A stretch of DNA of 28,962 nucleotides from an uncultured Eggerthellaceae bacterium (GCA_910589135.1 CAJUSL010000002.1:1-28962); one strand, 5' to 3'; shown: positions 1 through 6,709, counted from the first letter of the stretch. Translations and numbers: made by a program. The notes: generated by a model from the letters alone, not told the origin.

Positions 1-509
1 GTCCGTGTAAGGGAAACCTCGTTGCCATTGACAGTGAGGGATCTCTGGGATGGCACTATGCACATGCCACCGATCTGAATCGTCGAGGCAGCATATTCGT
101 CGCATGCGCCCTGACTTGACGCCGCGCGCTTTGAAGAATTGCGAAGCTGCACCAAGATCCTTGCAGAGAGCTCTTCGAGGTCAAAGGGCTTTGTGATGTA
201 GTCATCAGCCCCTATTGAAAGCAGGTCGACCTTATCAGAGGTTTCTGATCTGGCCGAGATGACGATGATTGGGACCGGATCATCGGTGCTCCTGATGAAG
301 GACACCACGTCCTCACCAGTCATTCCTGGCAACATGAGGTCGGTGATGATGAGGTCGAAGGTCGTTTGTTCAAGAACCCTCTTTGCCTCAGAGCCCGAAA
401 AGACGGGTTCAGCGTTTAATCCAAGCTTTGATATCTGCTTGCATATTATGTCATTGAGCGACGCGTCGTCTTCGACGACGAGAACGCTCGCGTTATGGAT
501 ATCTGTCAT
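1..509 (-). CDS. OmpR-type response regulator, N-terminal part (cut by window edge)
   Basis: Reading the minus strand from the ATG at 509-507 gives an open frame that runs off the left edge (169 codons visible). Residues 1-125 form a complete receiver domain: acidic pocket E13-D14-D15, phospho-acceptor D57 in the stretch FDLIITDLMLPGMTG, S85 in IVISA, and K107 in DDYITKPF. Residues 150-169 (IQIGGMCIVPSQRSLTVNGN) look like the first beta strands of an OmpR/PhoB winged-helix DNA-binding domain, so the missing part should be the rest of that domain. AGGAG at 512-516 is a clean ribosome binding site. A histidine kinase would normally pair with it and should lie to the left. The gene is AT-richer than the right part of the window. 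The family call is firm; target genes are unknown. Confidence 0.9.
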   Translation of the reverse strand, partial: MTDIHNASVLVVEDDASLNDIICKQISKLGLNAEPVFSGSEAKRVLEQTTFDLIITDLMLPGMTGEDVVSFIRSTDDPVPIIVISARSETSDKVDLLSIGADDYITKPFDLEELSARILVQLRNSSKRAASSQGACDEYAASTIQIGGMCIVPSQRSLTVNGNEVSLTR

Positions 510-610
510 ATCTCCTCGCTTGAACGAACGTGTTTTTCGCACAATCACTACGTTTGGCTAAACACTAATTAAAGGAAGCGGTATTGATTCGGATGCGGCA
601 ACTAGGAGTT

Positions 611-1432
611 TCAGGTTTCAACCGAATCGATTCGTTCGATAAGATCGTTGCCCCAAGCGATGGCCTCGTCAAAATCAAGAACCGCTAGTCCCTCGGATGC
701 CGTCTCGTAGCCTTCAGCCCACCCCGGCTGAGTTTCTATCACAGGAGGCCATGACTGCATGTTCCGGTAAGAGAAGAGTCGGATGCAAAGCGGCTTGACC
801 GTTTCGAGGGCTGGGGGCTCTTCGCGCATGATCACCTGCAGGTCGATGAGGTCATGAACTCGCTCTGATCCGCTTTCCGTGAGCCCATGGAGCTTCTGCG
901 CGACCTGATGGGCGAGCTTCATGAAGGGCATGGGAGCCAATGGCGGAAACCCAAGCGCCTCGAAGGTTCGCGAGGCTTCTTCCGGTACCCTCATGTCGGG
1001 CTCTTCGGCATCCCCGATCTCGTTGTGCCCAACCTCCAACGGAACAGTCATCCAGGACTTGCCGTTGTAGGAGAGCTTTACCTCGAAGGGTTGCATGACA
1101 TAGTGCGCAGGGACACTCTTTGGTGAGGCCTGCCTGCCACGCACGAGCCTTCCGGTGAATCCGTTCCACCCCGTAACCAGCGCGCTCTCCAGAGCCTCGG
1201 CATAGCTGTCTATGTCAGATGCACGTGCCGTGTCCAGATCTCGCGAGAACCTGGCAGAGCCCTCTCCGAAGCGAAGCTTCAGAGAGCTTCCGCCCTTCAC
1301 TGCTCCATCTGGCAGGAGCTGGCCGACTATGGCGTTTGCCATGTTCCTTCTGATGCGGACCGCGTCCTCGCTGTCACGAGCGAGACGCTCTATAGCGATA
1401 TCGAGATTCCTCCTGCTGTTGGGTCTGCTCAT
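611..1432 (-). CDS. AbiEii-type nucleotidyltransferase toxin
   Basis: The 273-residue product fits the AbiEii/AbiGii toxin family, nucleotidyltransferase-fold proteins of type IV toxin-antitoxin (abortive phage infection) systems. Near the N-terminus KGGSSLKLRFG (46-56) supplies the G-S nucleotide-binding loop, followed by SRDLD (63-67) with the paired metal-binding acids D65 and D67. A later FMKLAHQVAQKLHGL ... RVHDLIDL stretch matches the second conserved block, which in the family is K...D.D. The start overlaps the stop of the upstream gene (1429-1432, ATGA), so the two are translationally coupled, antitoxin first, as is usual for AbiE. The known role is growth arrest, with relatives modifying tRNA; the target here is not readable. 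All key residues appear present, so the toxin is probably functional. Confidence 0.88.
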   Translation of the reverse strand: MSRPNSRRNLDIAIERLARDSEDAVRIRRNMANAIVGQLLPDGAVKGGSSLKLRFGEGSARFSRDLDTARASDIDSYAEALESALVTGWNGFTGRLVRGRQASPKSVPAHYVMQPFEVKLSYNGKSWMTVPLEVGHNEIGDAEEPDMRVPEEASRTFEALGFPPLAPMPFMKLAHQVAQKLHGLTESGSERVHDLIDLQVIMREEPPALETVKPLCIRLFSYRNMQSWPPVIETQPGWAEGYETASEGLAVLDFDEAIAWGNDLIERIDSVET

Positions 1433-1953
1433 GAGAGCCCCTCTTTCACTTGCTCGTACTCTGTCTTCGTGATGAGGCCCTGCTCTCGCGCCTCATCGGC
1501 AGCGCTCTGTAGACGCTCCGGCATCACGCTGCCGCGACAATCGAGGATAGCCTCGGCGATGGTCTGGGAGGGAATGCCCTCGTAACGAGTCGTGGTCTTG
1601 CCCTTTACCGTCTGGGGCGCAATCCAATCAGGGATGCTCTTCCTGATCCTGCCCGTCGTGCCAACGGAGAGCCTCCTCGGGTTTACGAGTGCGAGACCGT
1701 GCATGGCAAGCACCGACTCTCCCATAAGAAAGCTGCCGTCGCCGACGAGGGCTACTGCCTCAGCGTAGGGATCCAGATCGGTTGGAATGTACTTGATCAG
1801 CTTGTAGACTCCGCGTCCGCGCCTCTCAAGACGCTCGCTGGCGACCCATCTGCTCAATTCGGCTTTCGTCACCCCAAGATCTCGCGCCTGGGCAGAGGTG
1901 ACCAAGCCGTAGTTATCGGCTGCGACTTCGTATATGTCATCGAAATGACTCAT
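1429..1953 (-). CDS. AbiEi-type antitoxin / autorepressor
   Basis: The 174-residue protein begins with a winged-helix domain (about residues 5-55): LVTSAQARDLGVTKAELSRW, then the wing LERRGRGVYKL. This is the typical N-terminus of AbiEi family antitoxins. The C-terminal part (about 60-170), with SFLMGESVLAMHGLALVNP and SQTIAEAILDC, matches the AbiEi antitoxin domain. In characterised systems AbiEi neutralises AbiEii without stable binding and represses its own promoter through the winged helix. Here it is first of the two genes and overlaps the toxin by four bases. No strong ribosome binding site precedes the ATG. A minus-strand -10-like TATACA (1978-1973) lies only 20 nt upstream, so the leader is probably very short. 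Confidence 0.88.
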   Translation of the reverse strand: MSHFDDIYEVAADNYGLVTSAQARDLGVTKAELSRWVASERLERRGRGVYKLIKYIPTDLDPYAEAVALVGDGSFLMGESVLAMHGLALVNPRRLSVGTTGRIRKSIPDWIAPQTVKGKTTTRYEGIPSQTIAEAILDCRGSVMPERLQSAADEAREQGLITKTEYEQVKEGLS

Positions 1954-2038
1954 GCCAATAGGTTAACACTTATGTATACCTTTTGCCACTATTGTAATAT
2001 GGGTCTGAGCATCGTTGCCAGAAGGATGAATGTTGGAA

Positions 2039-2065
2039 CCTCTGGGGACAATTTGTCCCCAGAGG
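2039..2065. repeat. 27-nt palindrome, GGGGACAA family copy 1
   Basis: A perfect palindrome around one central base: arms CCTCTGGGGACAA and TTGTCCCCAGAGG separated by a single T. It lies between the AbiE pair and the next minus-strand gene. A second palindrome with the same GGGGACAA/TTGTCCCC core occurs at 2630-2656, and related arms recur at 6638-6709. No T-run follows on either strand, so it is not an ordinary intrinsic terminator. A REP-like dispersed repeat or a protein-binding site are the main options. Confidence 0.8.
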
Positions 2066-2108
2066 CACAGATGACCAATCAAAGCGGTTCAGGCATTTTC
2101 CTATCTTG

Positions 2109-2516
2109 CTAGGCGATTCTGCGCTCAAGCTCTTCGAGGTACGGGAGCATTATCCCGTCTGCAACGTAGTGACCGAAGAGGACACCCTCGCTGAAGTGGT
2201 CATGTCGGAACTGCATTGCGATGACCGATATGAGCTGATCCGTGCTTAGACGCGCTAGCTCTCGACTCTCGGGCTTCCTTGAGAAGAGGCCTTCGATCCG
2301 AATGCCGTCATAGATCTCGCGATAGTTCGATGGCACGAGGCCGCACTCGTATGCGCCATGGAAGAAGTCCTCCAGCTGTTTTTCGATGCCATACTCGTCA
2401 GGCGTGCTCTCATACACGTTGGCGTAGCGCCTGCACCATTCCTGCAGTCTCTCGTCCTCGTCTATTCTGCGCAGCAACGGGAGGTTCCGCTTTATGTAGT
2501 ATCCGACTGTCGCCAT
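2109..2516 (-). CDS. Small protein, DUF6508-like
   Basis: A 135-residue soluble protein with no signal peptide or membrane helix. The C-terminal third (LSTDQLISVIAMQFRHDHFSEGVLFGHYVADGIMLPYLEELERRI, in two parts at about 90-134) resembles the conserved end of DUF6508 proteins, which carry a pattern like R-x-x-x-F-x-E-G ... G-x-(hydrophobic)-x-x-L. I am judging this from memory. The N-terminal half is rich in charged helices and has no recognisable motif. DUF6508 has no established function and is common on mobile elements. It is transcribed toward the AbiE genes but separated by 150 nt and a palindrome, so it is probably independent. Confidence 0.6.
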   Translation of the reverse strand: MATVGYYIKRNLPLLRRIDEDERLQEWCRRYANVYESTPDEYGIEKQLEDFFHGAYECGLVPSNYREIYDGIRIEGLFSRKPESRELARLSTDQLISVIAMQFRHDHFSEGVLFGHYVADGIMLPYLEELERRIA

Positions 2517-2629
2517 CTAGCCTAGTTACCGCCCTAGCCTCTCTCTTTCCCTTCATTATCCGCCATTGCGCCAACCTTCGAGCATGCGCGACTGTCGAGC
2601 GGCTTCTCTCGGCGATCTCGAAAATAGCC

Positions 2630-2656
2630 CTCTTGGGGACAAATTGTCCCCCGAGC
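2630..2656. repeat. Palindrome, GGGGACAA family copy 2
   Basis: Core GGGGACAA (2635-2642), A, TTGTCCCC (2644-2651), with imperfect outer arms CTCTT / CCGAG. The core is the complement of copy 1 at 2044-2060. Two 17-nt cores of the same design within 600 bp are unlikely by chance. Intergenic, with no T-run on either side. Confidence 0.75.
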
Positions 2657-2687
2657 ATTCAGCGATAACTCTCCGGCGTGTATACGC

Positions 2688-2795
2688 TCAATCATTCTCG
2701 ACCTCGCCTACGTGCAGCTTTTGCTCCTTCGCCTCTAGCAAGCACATCTCGCACGGAACCGTGAGCGCGCAAGGGTTGGTGATACTTTTTCGCAT
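2688..2795 (-). CDS. Possible 35-residue cysteine-containing small protein
   Basis: A short minus-strand frame from the ATG at 2795-2793 to a TGA at 2690-2688. The peptide starts MRKSITNPCALTVPCEMC and ends in an acidic, helical tail (KLHVGEVEND). Three cysteines, two as C-x2-C, and the balanced composition look more protein-like than the GC-driven frames around it. Against it: no convincing ribosome binding site, small size, and a start that falls inside the inverted repeat at 2786-2815. It points the same way as the DUF6508-like gene 170 nt downstream. No family recognised. Confidence 0.22.
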   Translation of the reverse strand: MRKSITNPCALTVPCEMCLLEAKEQKLHVGEVEND

Positions 2796-2945
2796 TGCTT
2801 CGCTTCTGCGAAAAACTAACGGCGTTTTCTTTTGCTGATGATGCCTTCACCTTCTTCCCTTGCCGCGCCTCAAGGACCCGAGCGCTCTGCCAGCTATGAG
2901 GCGCAGGGCAAAGGGCCCGCGCCATGGAAAAGGAGGTCGATCAGA

Positions 2946-3605
2946 ATGGGTAATCGAGCAGTCATCACTACGCCGGAGAAGGATCTCGCGCTGTATCTGC
3001 ACTGGAATGGGGGCCGAGACACCGTCGAGCCGCTTCTCAAGTATTGCGAGCTACAAGGGTATCGCCCGCCGAGCAGCGATTCGTACGGTTGGGCACGGTT
3101 GGCTCAGGTTGTGGGCAACTTCTTCGGAGGTTCGCTCAGTGTGGGGATAGACAGGTTCTCACGATTGGGCGACCAAGGCGACAACGGCGTCTACATAATC
3201 GATGGCTGGAAGATCATCGAGCGCATCGAGAATAGCCACGACGAGGACTACAACGTGACCGGCTGGCAGCCGTTCCCAGAATCTCGCGAGCAGCGCGAGT
3301 ACGACTTCGATGAGATGCTGCACGCGTTCGACCAAGCCATGCCCGAGGAGCTTCGTCTCGGCGATTTCTTAGACGCGATCGAGGTGCCTGTCTCCGAGGT
3401 TCGCATCGGAGACGTTGTTTTCATGAGCGAGTACGAGCGCGGCTGGAAGACCTATCCCGTGATCGGCTTCGGTGACGGCAAGCGCAACGGCATCGACATG
3501 GACGGAGTGCCTTACGTTGAGCGCTACGACCATGAAGGCGACTATTCTTGGAACGCAAACAACTACGTGCGCGACGATGTGGTTCGCATCGTCCCTCGCG
3601 AGTAG
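2946..3605 (+). CDS. Uncharacterised protein of a type found on conjugative elements
   Basis: A 219-residue protein. The start at 2946 is chosen over upstream in-frame codons because AGGAGG (2931-2936) precedes it and the protein then opens MGNRAVITTPEKDLALYLHW. That opening, with WNGGRDTVEPLLKYCE, YGWARLAQVVGNFFGGSLSVGID and DNGVYIIDGW, resembles a widespread but uncharacterised family I associate with conjugative elements of gut Firmicutes and Actinobacteria (recollection, not a search). The C-terminal part (about 130-219) carries VRIGDVVFM...GWKTYPVIGFGDGKRNG, which looks like a small beta-barrel. No signal peptide, membrane helix or catalytic motif. It supports a mobile origin for the island. 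Confidence 0.75.
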   Translation: MGNRAVITTPEKDLALYLHWNGGRDTVEPLLKYCELQGYRPPSSDSYGWARLAQVVGNFFGGSLSVGIDRFSRLGDQGDNGVYIIDGWKIIERIENSHDEDYNVTGWQPFPESREQREYDFDEMLHAFDQAMPEELRLGDFLDAIEVPVSEVRIGDVVFMSEYERGWKTYPVIGFGDGKRNGIDMDGVPYVERYDHEGDYSWNANNYVRDDVVRIVPRE

Positions 3606-3745
3606 GAGGGAGGCACATACGCGCTCTGTGCCCTACTCTGTCCATTGCTCGGGACATGCTCTTTGTTCGCAGAGTCATATACTCATCTTGGGATTGCAAG
3701 GAGACATCGCTTTCTTCGAATGGCCGATTGAGGAGTTTTACAACG

Positions 3746-4408
3746 ATGACTAGGATAGAACCCATAGAGGTGACCTGCCCGAACTGCGGATCTCAGGGCG
3801 TTTATCAGAACCACGCATCCGCGAATGTGACTCTTGATCCCGAACTGAAAGATCGCGTTATGGACGGGTCGCTTTTCGTGTACGATTGCCCGAACTGCGG
3901 CGAGAGCCTCAACGTCGTGACAAGATGTCTGTACCACGACATGACAAAGCAGCTTCTGCTCCAGCTCGACCCTGACGCCGAAGATGACAGAGAGCTGAGG
4001 AGCGTCCTCGATACCATAACCGAAAGCGGCGTGAATCTAGGCTTCACGAATGCTGGCTATGAGGTCAGGCTGGTCTCGTCCCTCAACGATCTGAGAGAGA
4101 AGATCCTCATCGCAGACGACGACCTTGATGACCGCATCGTAGAGATCGTCAAGATCTACGCAGGCGTCTTCGCCTCAGAAGAGAAGGAAGGCCCCGAATT
4201 CGATGACGTCAGGTACATGGGACTTGAAGATGAGGGTATTGCCGTTGGCCTGTTCTCCGATGGGACCTATCTGTGCTCGGCGATGATCCCTATGGCGATG
4301 TATGAGGATCTTAGCGAGAAGCACCCATTCGATTCTCGCACCGGAGACGATTTCATCGTTGACTATGGCTGGGCCTATGAAGAAATGGGGCTCGGGAAGG
4401 AAGGCTAG
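3746..4408 (+). CDS. CpXC zinc-ribbon domain protein
   Basis: A 220-residue protein. The ATG at 3746 follows GAGGAG (3730-3735) and places a cysteine pair near the N-terminus, as in the family. Residues 9-60 hold two C-P-N-C-G knuckles (C11/C14 and C48/C51), the pattern of the CpXC domain, presumed to bind one zinc ion. The rest (60-220) is acidic and mixed alpha/beta, with no known catalytic motif. CpXC proteins are uncharacterised and usually cytosolic. The 140 nt between this gene and the previous one has no terminator, so they may be co-transcribed. Confidence 0.78.
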   Translation: MTRIEPIEVTCPNCGSQGVYQNHASANVTLDPELKDRVMDGSLFVYDCPNCGESLNVVTRCLYHDMTKQLLLQLDPDAEDDRELRSVLDTITESGVNLGFTNAGYEVRLVSSLNDLREKILIADDDLDDRIVEIVKIYAGVFASEEKEGPEFDDVRYMGLEDEGIAVGLFSDGTYLCSAMIPMAMYEDLSEKHPFDSRTGDDFIVDYGWAYEEMGLGKEG

Positions 4409-4435
4409 GTTGCCCCTTGTTTGCCTGGAAGGCCT

Positions 4436-4690
4436 CTAATGCTGCTCTTCCAGCGCTTCGGCAAGGCTCTTGCGGCGATAGGGGTTGCAGCCCTGATCTA
4501 CTTTCTCGTCGATCTTCTCAAGGGTGTCGTACTGCCCGTATGCGCAATGGAAAGCCCTGATCTTCTCTAGCTGGGCTTCGGGTGACATCTTGCCAATCTC
4601 TTCCATCGTGAAAAGAGGCATGTACATCACTGGATCCGTTCCCTCGACCGGAACGCCTTGCGGTATCGTCACCATTTGAATTGGTCTCAT
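4436..4690 (-). CDS. Unknown 84-residue protein under SOS-type control
   Basis: The start at 4690 is chosen because AGGAGGAAG lies directly upstream (4693-4701); the longer in-frame extension would run back through the promoter. The product opens MRPIQMVTIPQGVPVEGTDP, then a likely helical part (FTMEEIGKMSPEAQLEKIRAF) and a charged tail with CNPYRRKSLAEALEEQH. No family recognised, no signal peptide or membrane helix. Upstream on the same strand is a good promoter (TTGCAA, 17 nt, TACAAT) with a LexA-type box over the predicted transcription start. It is divergent from a Y-family polymerase that also has a LexA box, so a damage-response role is inferred from context only. Confidence 0.7.
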   Translation of the reverse strand: MRPIQMVTIPQGVPVEGTDPVMYMPLFTMEEIGKMSPEAQLEKIRAFHCAYGQYDTLEKIDEKVDQGCNPYRRKSLAEALEEQH

Positions 4691-4704
4691 TTCTTCCTCC
4701 TGAT

Positions 4705-4718
4705 AGAACATCTGTTCG
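4705..4718 (-). promoter_or_regulatory. LexA (SOS) box for the 84-residue gene
   Basis: AGAACATCTGTTCG (plus-strand reading) matches the Gram-positive/actinobacterial LexA consensus CGAAC-N4-GTTCG at all but the first base. It starts just downstream of the minus-strand -10 hexamer (4725-4720) and covers the expected transcription start, the classic place for repression. Confidence 0.75.
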
Positions 4719-4719
4719 T

Positions 4720-4748
4720 ATTGTAAGGGTTGACCATTTCTTTTGCAA
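4720..4748 (-). promoter_or_regulatory. Sigma-70-type promoter for the 84-residue gene
   Basis: On the minus strand: -35 TTGCAA (4748-4743), 17-nt spacer, -10 TACAAT (4725-4720). The ribosome binding site and ATG follow about 20-30 nt downstream. One of the best-formed promoters in the window. Confidence 0.65.
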
Positions 4749-4842
4749 GAAACCAGACCCATCGCGACTGCTCCCAAGCTCTCGCCGAATCTGAAAAACT
4801 ACAGTTTGTTCGATTGACGGATTCGCTTAACGGGTGCATCAT

Positions 4843-4871
4843 TATAAATCTTGATGACGAACATTTGTTCC
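4843..4871 (+). promoter_or_regulatory. -10 element and LexA (SOS) box for the Y-family polymerase
   Basis: A -10-like TATAAA (4843-4848) is followed by CGAACATTTGTTCC (4858-4871), which keeps CGAAC-N4-GTTC of the LexA box with only the last base off. The box overlaps the expected start site. No -35 sits at normal spacing; TTGACG at 4814-4819 is 23 nt away. AGGAGG (4881-4886) and the ATG at 4891 follow. Confidence 0.68.
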
Positions 4872-4890
4872 CATTTCCTAAGGAGGTGTA

Positions 4891-6165
4891 ATGCGTGAGA
4901 GGACCATCATGCATATAGACATGAACGCCTTCTATGCCTCCGTCGCTCAGCACCTCGATCCGAGCCTTCGAGGAAAAGCCGTTGCCGTCGCCGGCAATCC
5001 AGAGAGGCGCAGCGGCATCATCCTCGCGAAGTCGCGCGAGGCGAAGGCGGCTGGGGTGAAGACCGCCGAGGCCATCTGGCAAGCCAAGCAGAAGTGCCCT
5101 GACCTCATCGTCGTGCCGCCTGATTACGCGGCCTACAAGCGATACTCCAAGCTCGCTCGGATGATCTACTACGAATACACCGACCAAGTAGAGCCTTTCG
5201 GACTCGATGAATCCTGGATCGATGTATCGGGGTCGCTTCCCTTGTTCGGAGGCGATAAGATGCTCATAGCAGGCGAGATCTCCGAGCGCGTCAAAGACGA
5301 GCTGGGGCTCACTGTGTCGGTTGGCGTCTCTTGGAACAAGGTATTTGCCAAGCTCGGAAGCGACACCGACCCAGGCGACGGCATCATTTCCATCACGAAG
5401 GAAAACTACAAGGACGTGGCCTGGCCGATGGATGCCTCGGAGATGATTTACGTGGGACCGGCGACATCACGCAAGCTCTACTCAGCCGGGTACATGACCA
5501 TCGGAGATCTGGCTCACGCCGGAGACTACTTCCTCGACAAGCGGTTCGGCAAGATCGGACGCATGCTCAAGGCGTTCGCACGAGGCGAAGATGCAAGTCC
5601 TGTGCGAGTGATGGACCCTTCTAAAGCAGATGTCGACTACGTCATCAAGGGCATTGGTAACGGTCTCACCGCTCCGCATGACCTTGTATGCGAAGCGGAT
5701 GTTAAAGCCCTCGTGTGGCTGCTTTCAGAATCGGTTTCCCAAAGGGTGCGCGAGTCGCATTTTCGCTGTAGGACGATTTCGGTGGGTGTGAGACGTGCAG
5801 TAGATCTTATGGGTTATTCGCGGCAGACGACCCTGCGAGTGCCAACGTGCCTGACACGAGACATCGCAAACACTGCCATGAGTCTCTTGCGCGCCAATCA
5901 ACCTCTCGACAAAGAACATGCCATCAGGGCGATTCATGTGAGAGCGACCAACCTCATTCCGATGGCGCGACCAGTACAGCCCGATTTGTTCGGAGATACA
6001 GAAGAAACGCTCAAACACGAGAGGCTTGATCTCGCAATCGATGAGCTGCGCCGAAGGTTCGGTAATAAGTGCGTCCACAGGGTCGTCGAGCTCAACGATG
6101 AGACTATGCGCTCGCTTGATATCAAACGTGATAACACTGTTCATCCGATCGGGTTCCTGAGGTAG
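4891..6165 (+). CDS. Y-family translesion DNA polymerase (DinB/UmuC type)
   Basis: A 424-residue error-prone DNA polymerase that copies past lesions. The palm carries the metal-binding residues D10 (HIDMNAFYAS) and D106-E107 (PFGLDESWIDVSG); Y15 sits at the steric-gate position that excludes ribonucleotides. A helix-hairpin-helix thumb (YVGPATSRKLYSAGYMTIGDLA, in parts at about 187-206) and little-finger domain (about 245-355) follow. A sliding-clamp motif, QPDLF (363-367), lies near the C-terminus. GLDESWIDVS and the IILAKSREAK stretch are closer to the Bacillus YqjW/UvrX group than to E. coli DinB. The start follows AGGAGG at 4881-4886. The upstream LexA box predicts DNA-damage induction. 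The next gene starts within ten bases of the stop. Confidence 0.95.
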   Translation: MRERTIMHIDMNAFYASVAQHLDPSLRGKAVAVAGNPERRSGIILAKSREAKAAGVKTAEAIWQAKQKCPDLIVVPPDYAAYKRYSKLARMIYYEYTDQVEPFGLDESWIDVSGSLPLFGGDKMLIAGEISERVKDELGLTVSVGVSWNKVFAKLGSDTDPGDGIISITKENYKDVAWPMDASEMIYVGPATSRKLYSAGYMTIGDLAHAGDYFLDKRFGKIGRMLKAFARGEDASPVRVMDPSKADVDYVIKGIGNGLTAPHDLVCEADVKALVWLLSESVSQRVRESHFRCRTISVGVRRAVDLMGYSRQTTLRVPTCLTRDIANTAMSLLRANQPLDKEHAIRAIHVRATNLIPMARPVQPDLFGDTEETLKHERLDLAIDELRRRFGNKCVHRVVELNDETMRSLDIKRDNTVHPIGFLR

Positions 6166-6174
6166 GTGTCAGGC

Positions 6175-6450
6175 ATGGTTCAGGGCATCTCGGGAAGGAT
6201 AAAGCGATACGTCAGCGTCACGACGCGCGTAGATGAGGACGGCCGTGTGCGACCGCTTTCGATCCAATGGTACGATGGGGTCACTTACCCTGTCGACGAT
6301 GTGACTTCTGTGCGCCGTATGTCTTCAAGACGAGTTGGCGGCGATGGGATCTGCTATACCGTGCGAATAGGAGGGAAGGTCACGTACCTCTATTACGAGG
6401 ATCCACGATGGTTCGTTGAGGAGATCGTCGCGGATGCAGAGTCAGCTTAG
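6175..6450 (+). CDS. Small conserved-looking partner of the Y-family polymerase
   Basis: A 91-residue basic, beta-rich protein opening MVQGISGRIKRYVSV. The ATG at 6175 is preferred because GAGGTAGG (6159-6166) is well spaced; a GTG directly after the polymerase stop at 6166 is possible and adds three residues. The core, IQWYDGVTYPVDDV ... GGDGICYTVRIGGKVTYLYYEDPRWFVEE, resembles short proteins encoded beside Y-family polymerases in Gram-positives (DUF6504-like in actinobacteria; YolD fills the same position in Bacillus). It sits in one operon with the polymerase and so shares its LexA control. Function is unknown; a polymerase accessory role is inferred. A strong terminator follows at 6482. 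Confidence 0.72.
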   Translation: MVQGISGRIKRYVSVTTRVDEDGRVRPLSIQWYDGVTYPVDDVTSVRRMSSRRVGGDGICYTVRIGGKVTYLYYEDPRWFVEEIVADAESA

Positions 6451-6481
6451 CATTCTCTAGCTAGCTATGGTCATCACCTGC

Positions 6482-6526
6482 AAGCCACCTGCCCCTATTG
6501 CGCGAAATGGGTGCAGGTGGCTTTTA
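6482..6526 (+). terminator. Intrinsic terminator of the polymerase operon
   Basis: An 11-bp perfect stem AAGCCACCTGC (6482-6492) / GCAGGTGGCTT (6513-6523), extended inward by CCC...GGG pairing, followed by TTTTA. It lies 31 nt after the last stop of the polymerase operon. Confidence 0.8.
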
Positions 6527-6637
6527 TCGTTTGAACTGGGCTGTTTCTGTTTTCGCAACAACTCCAAGGCAGTAATCGCGAGCGGCTTTGTCTTGATGCG
6601 CGTACGTGACGGCATATCACATCACTTGAATTCGCTC

Positions 6638-6709
6638 GGGGGACAAAAAAAGAAACTCAATTCCTTGAGTTTCAGTTGAGTTTCGATATTTGTCCCCGGA
6701 TTGTCCCCC
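6638..6709. repeat. Hairpin bracketed by GGGGACAA-type inverted arms
   Basis: GGGGGACAA (6638-6646) faces TTGTCCCC (6690-6697) and a second TTGTCCCCC (6701-6709), so one left arm has two right partners 11 nt apart. Inside is a perfect hairpin GAAACTCAA (6652-6660), loop TTCC, TTGAGTTTC (6665-6673). The arms match the core of the palindromes at 2039 and 2630. It lies near the right border of the low-GC island. Confidence 0.6.

Larger units (their letters stand above)
2517..2945. other. Gene-poor intergenic stretch with a palindrome and a hairpin
   Basis: About 430 nt between the divergent genes at 2516 (-) and 2946 (+). It must hold both promoters, but no -35/-10 pair stands out. Contents seen: the second GGGGACAA palindrome (2630-2656), a possible 35-codon minus-strand ORF (2688-2795), and an inverted repeat TTTTTCGCA (2786-2794) / TGCGAAAAA (2807-2815) with a 12-nt loop. 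Longer open frames here look compositional. Confidence 0.6.

Noticed and set aside
2039..2065. Palindrome as transcription terminator
   Set aside because: No T-run follows on either strand.
2534..2695. 53-codon minus-strand frame overlapping the 35-residue ORF by ATGA
   Set aside because: It reads straight through the GGGGACAA palindrome, has unremarkable composition and no family; insufficient support.
2786..2815. TTTTTCGCA/TGCGAAAAA inverted repeat as terminator
   Set aside because: The stem has only three G-C pairs and a 12-nt loop, and no gene ends nearby.
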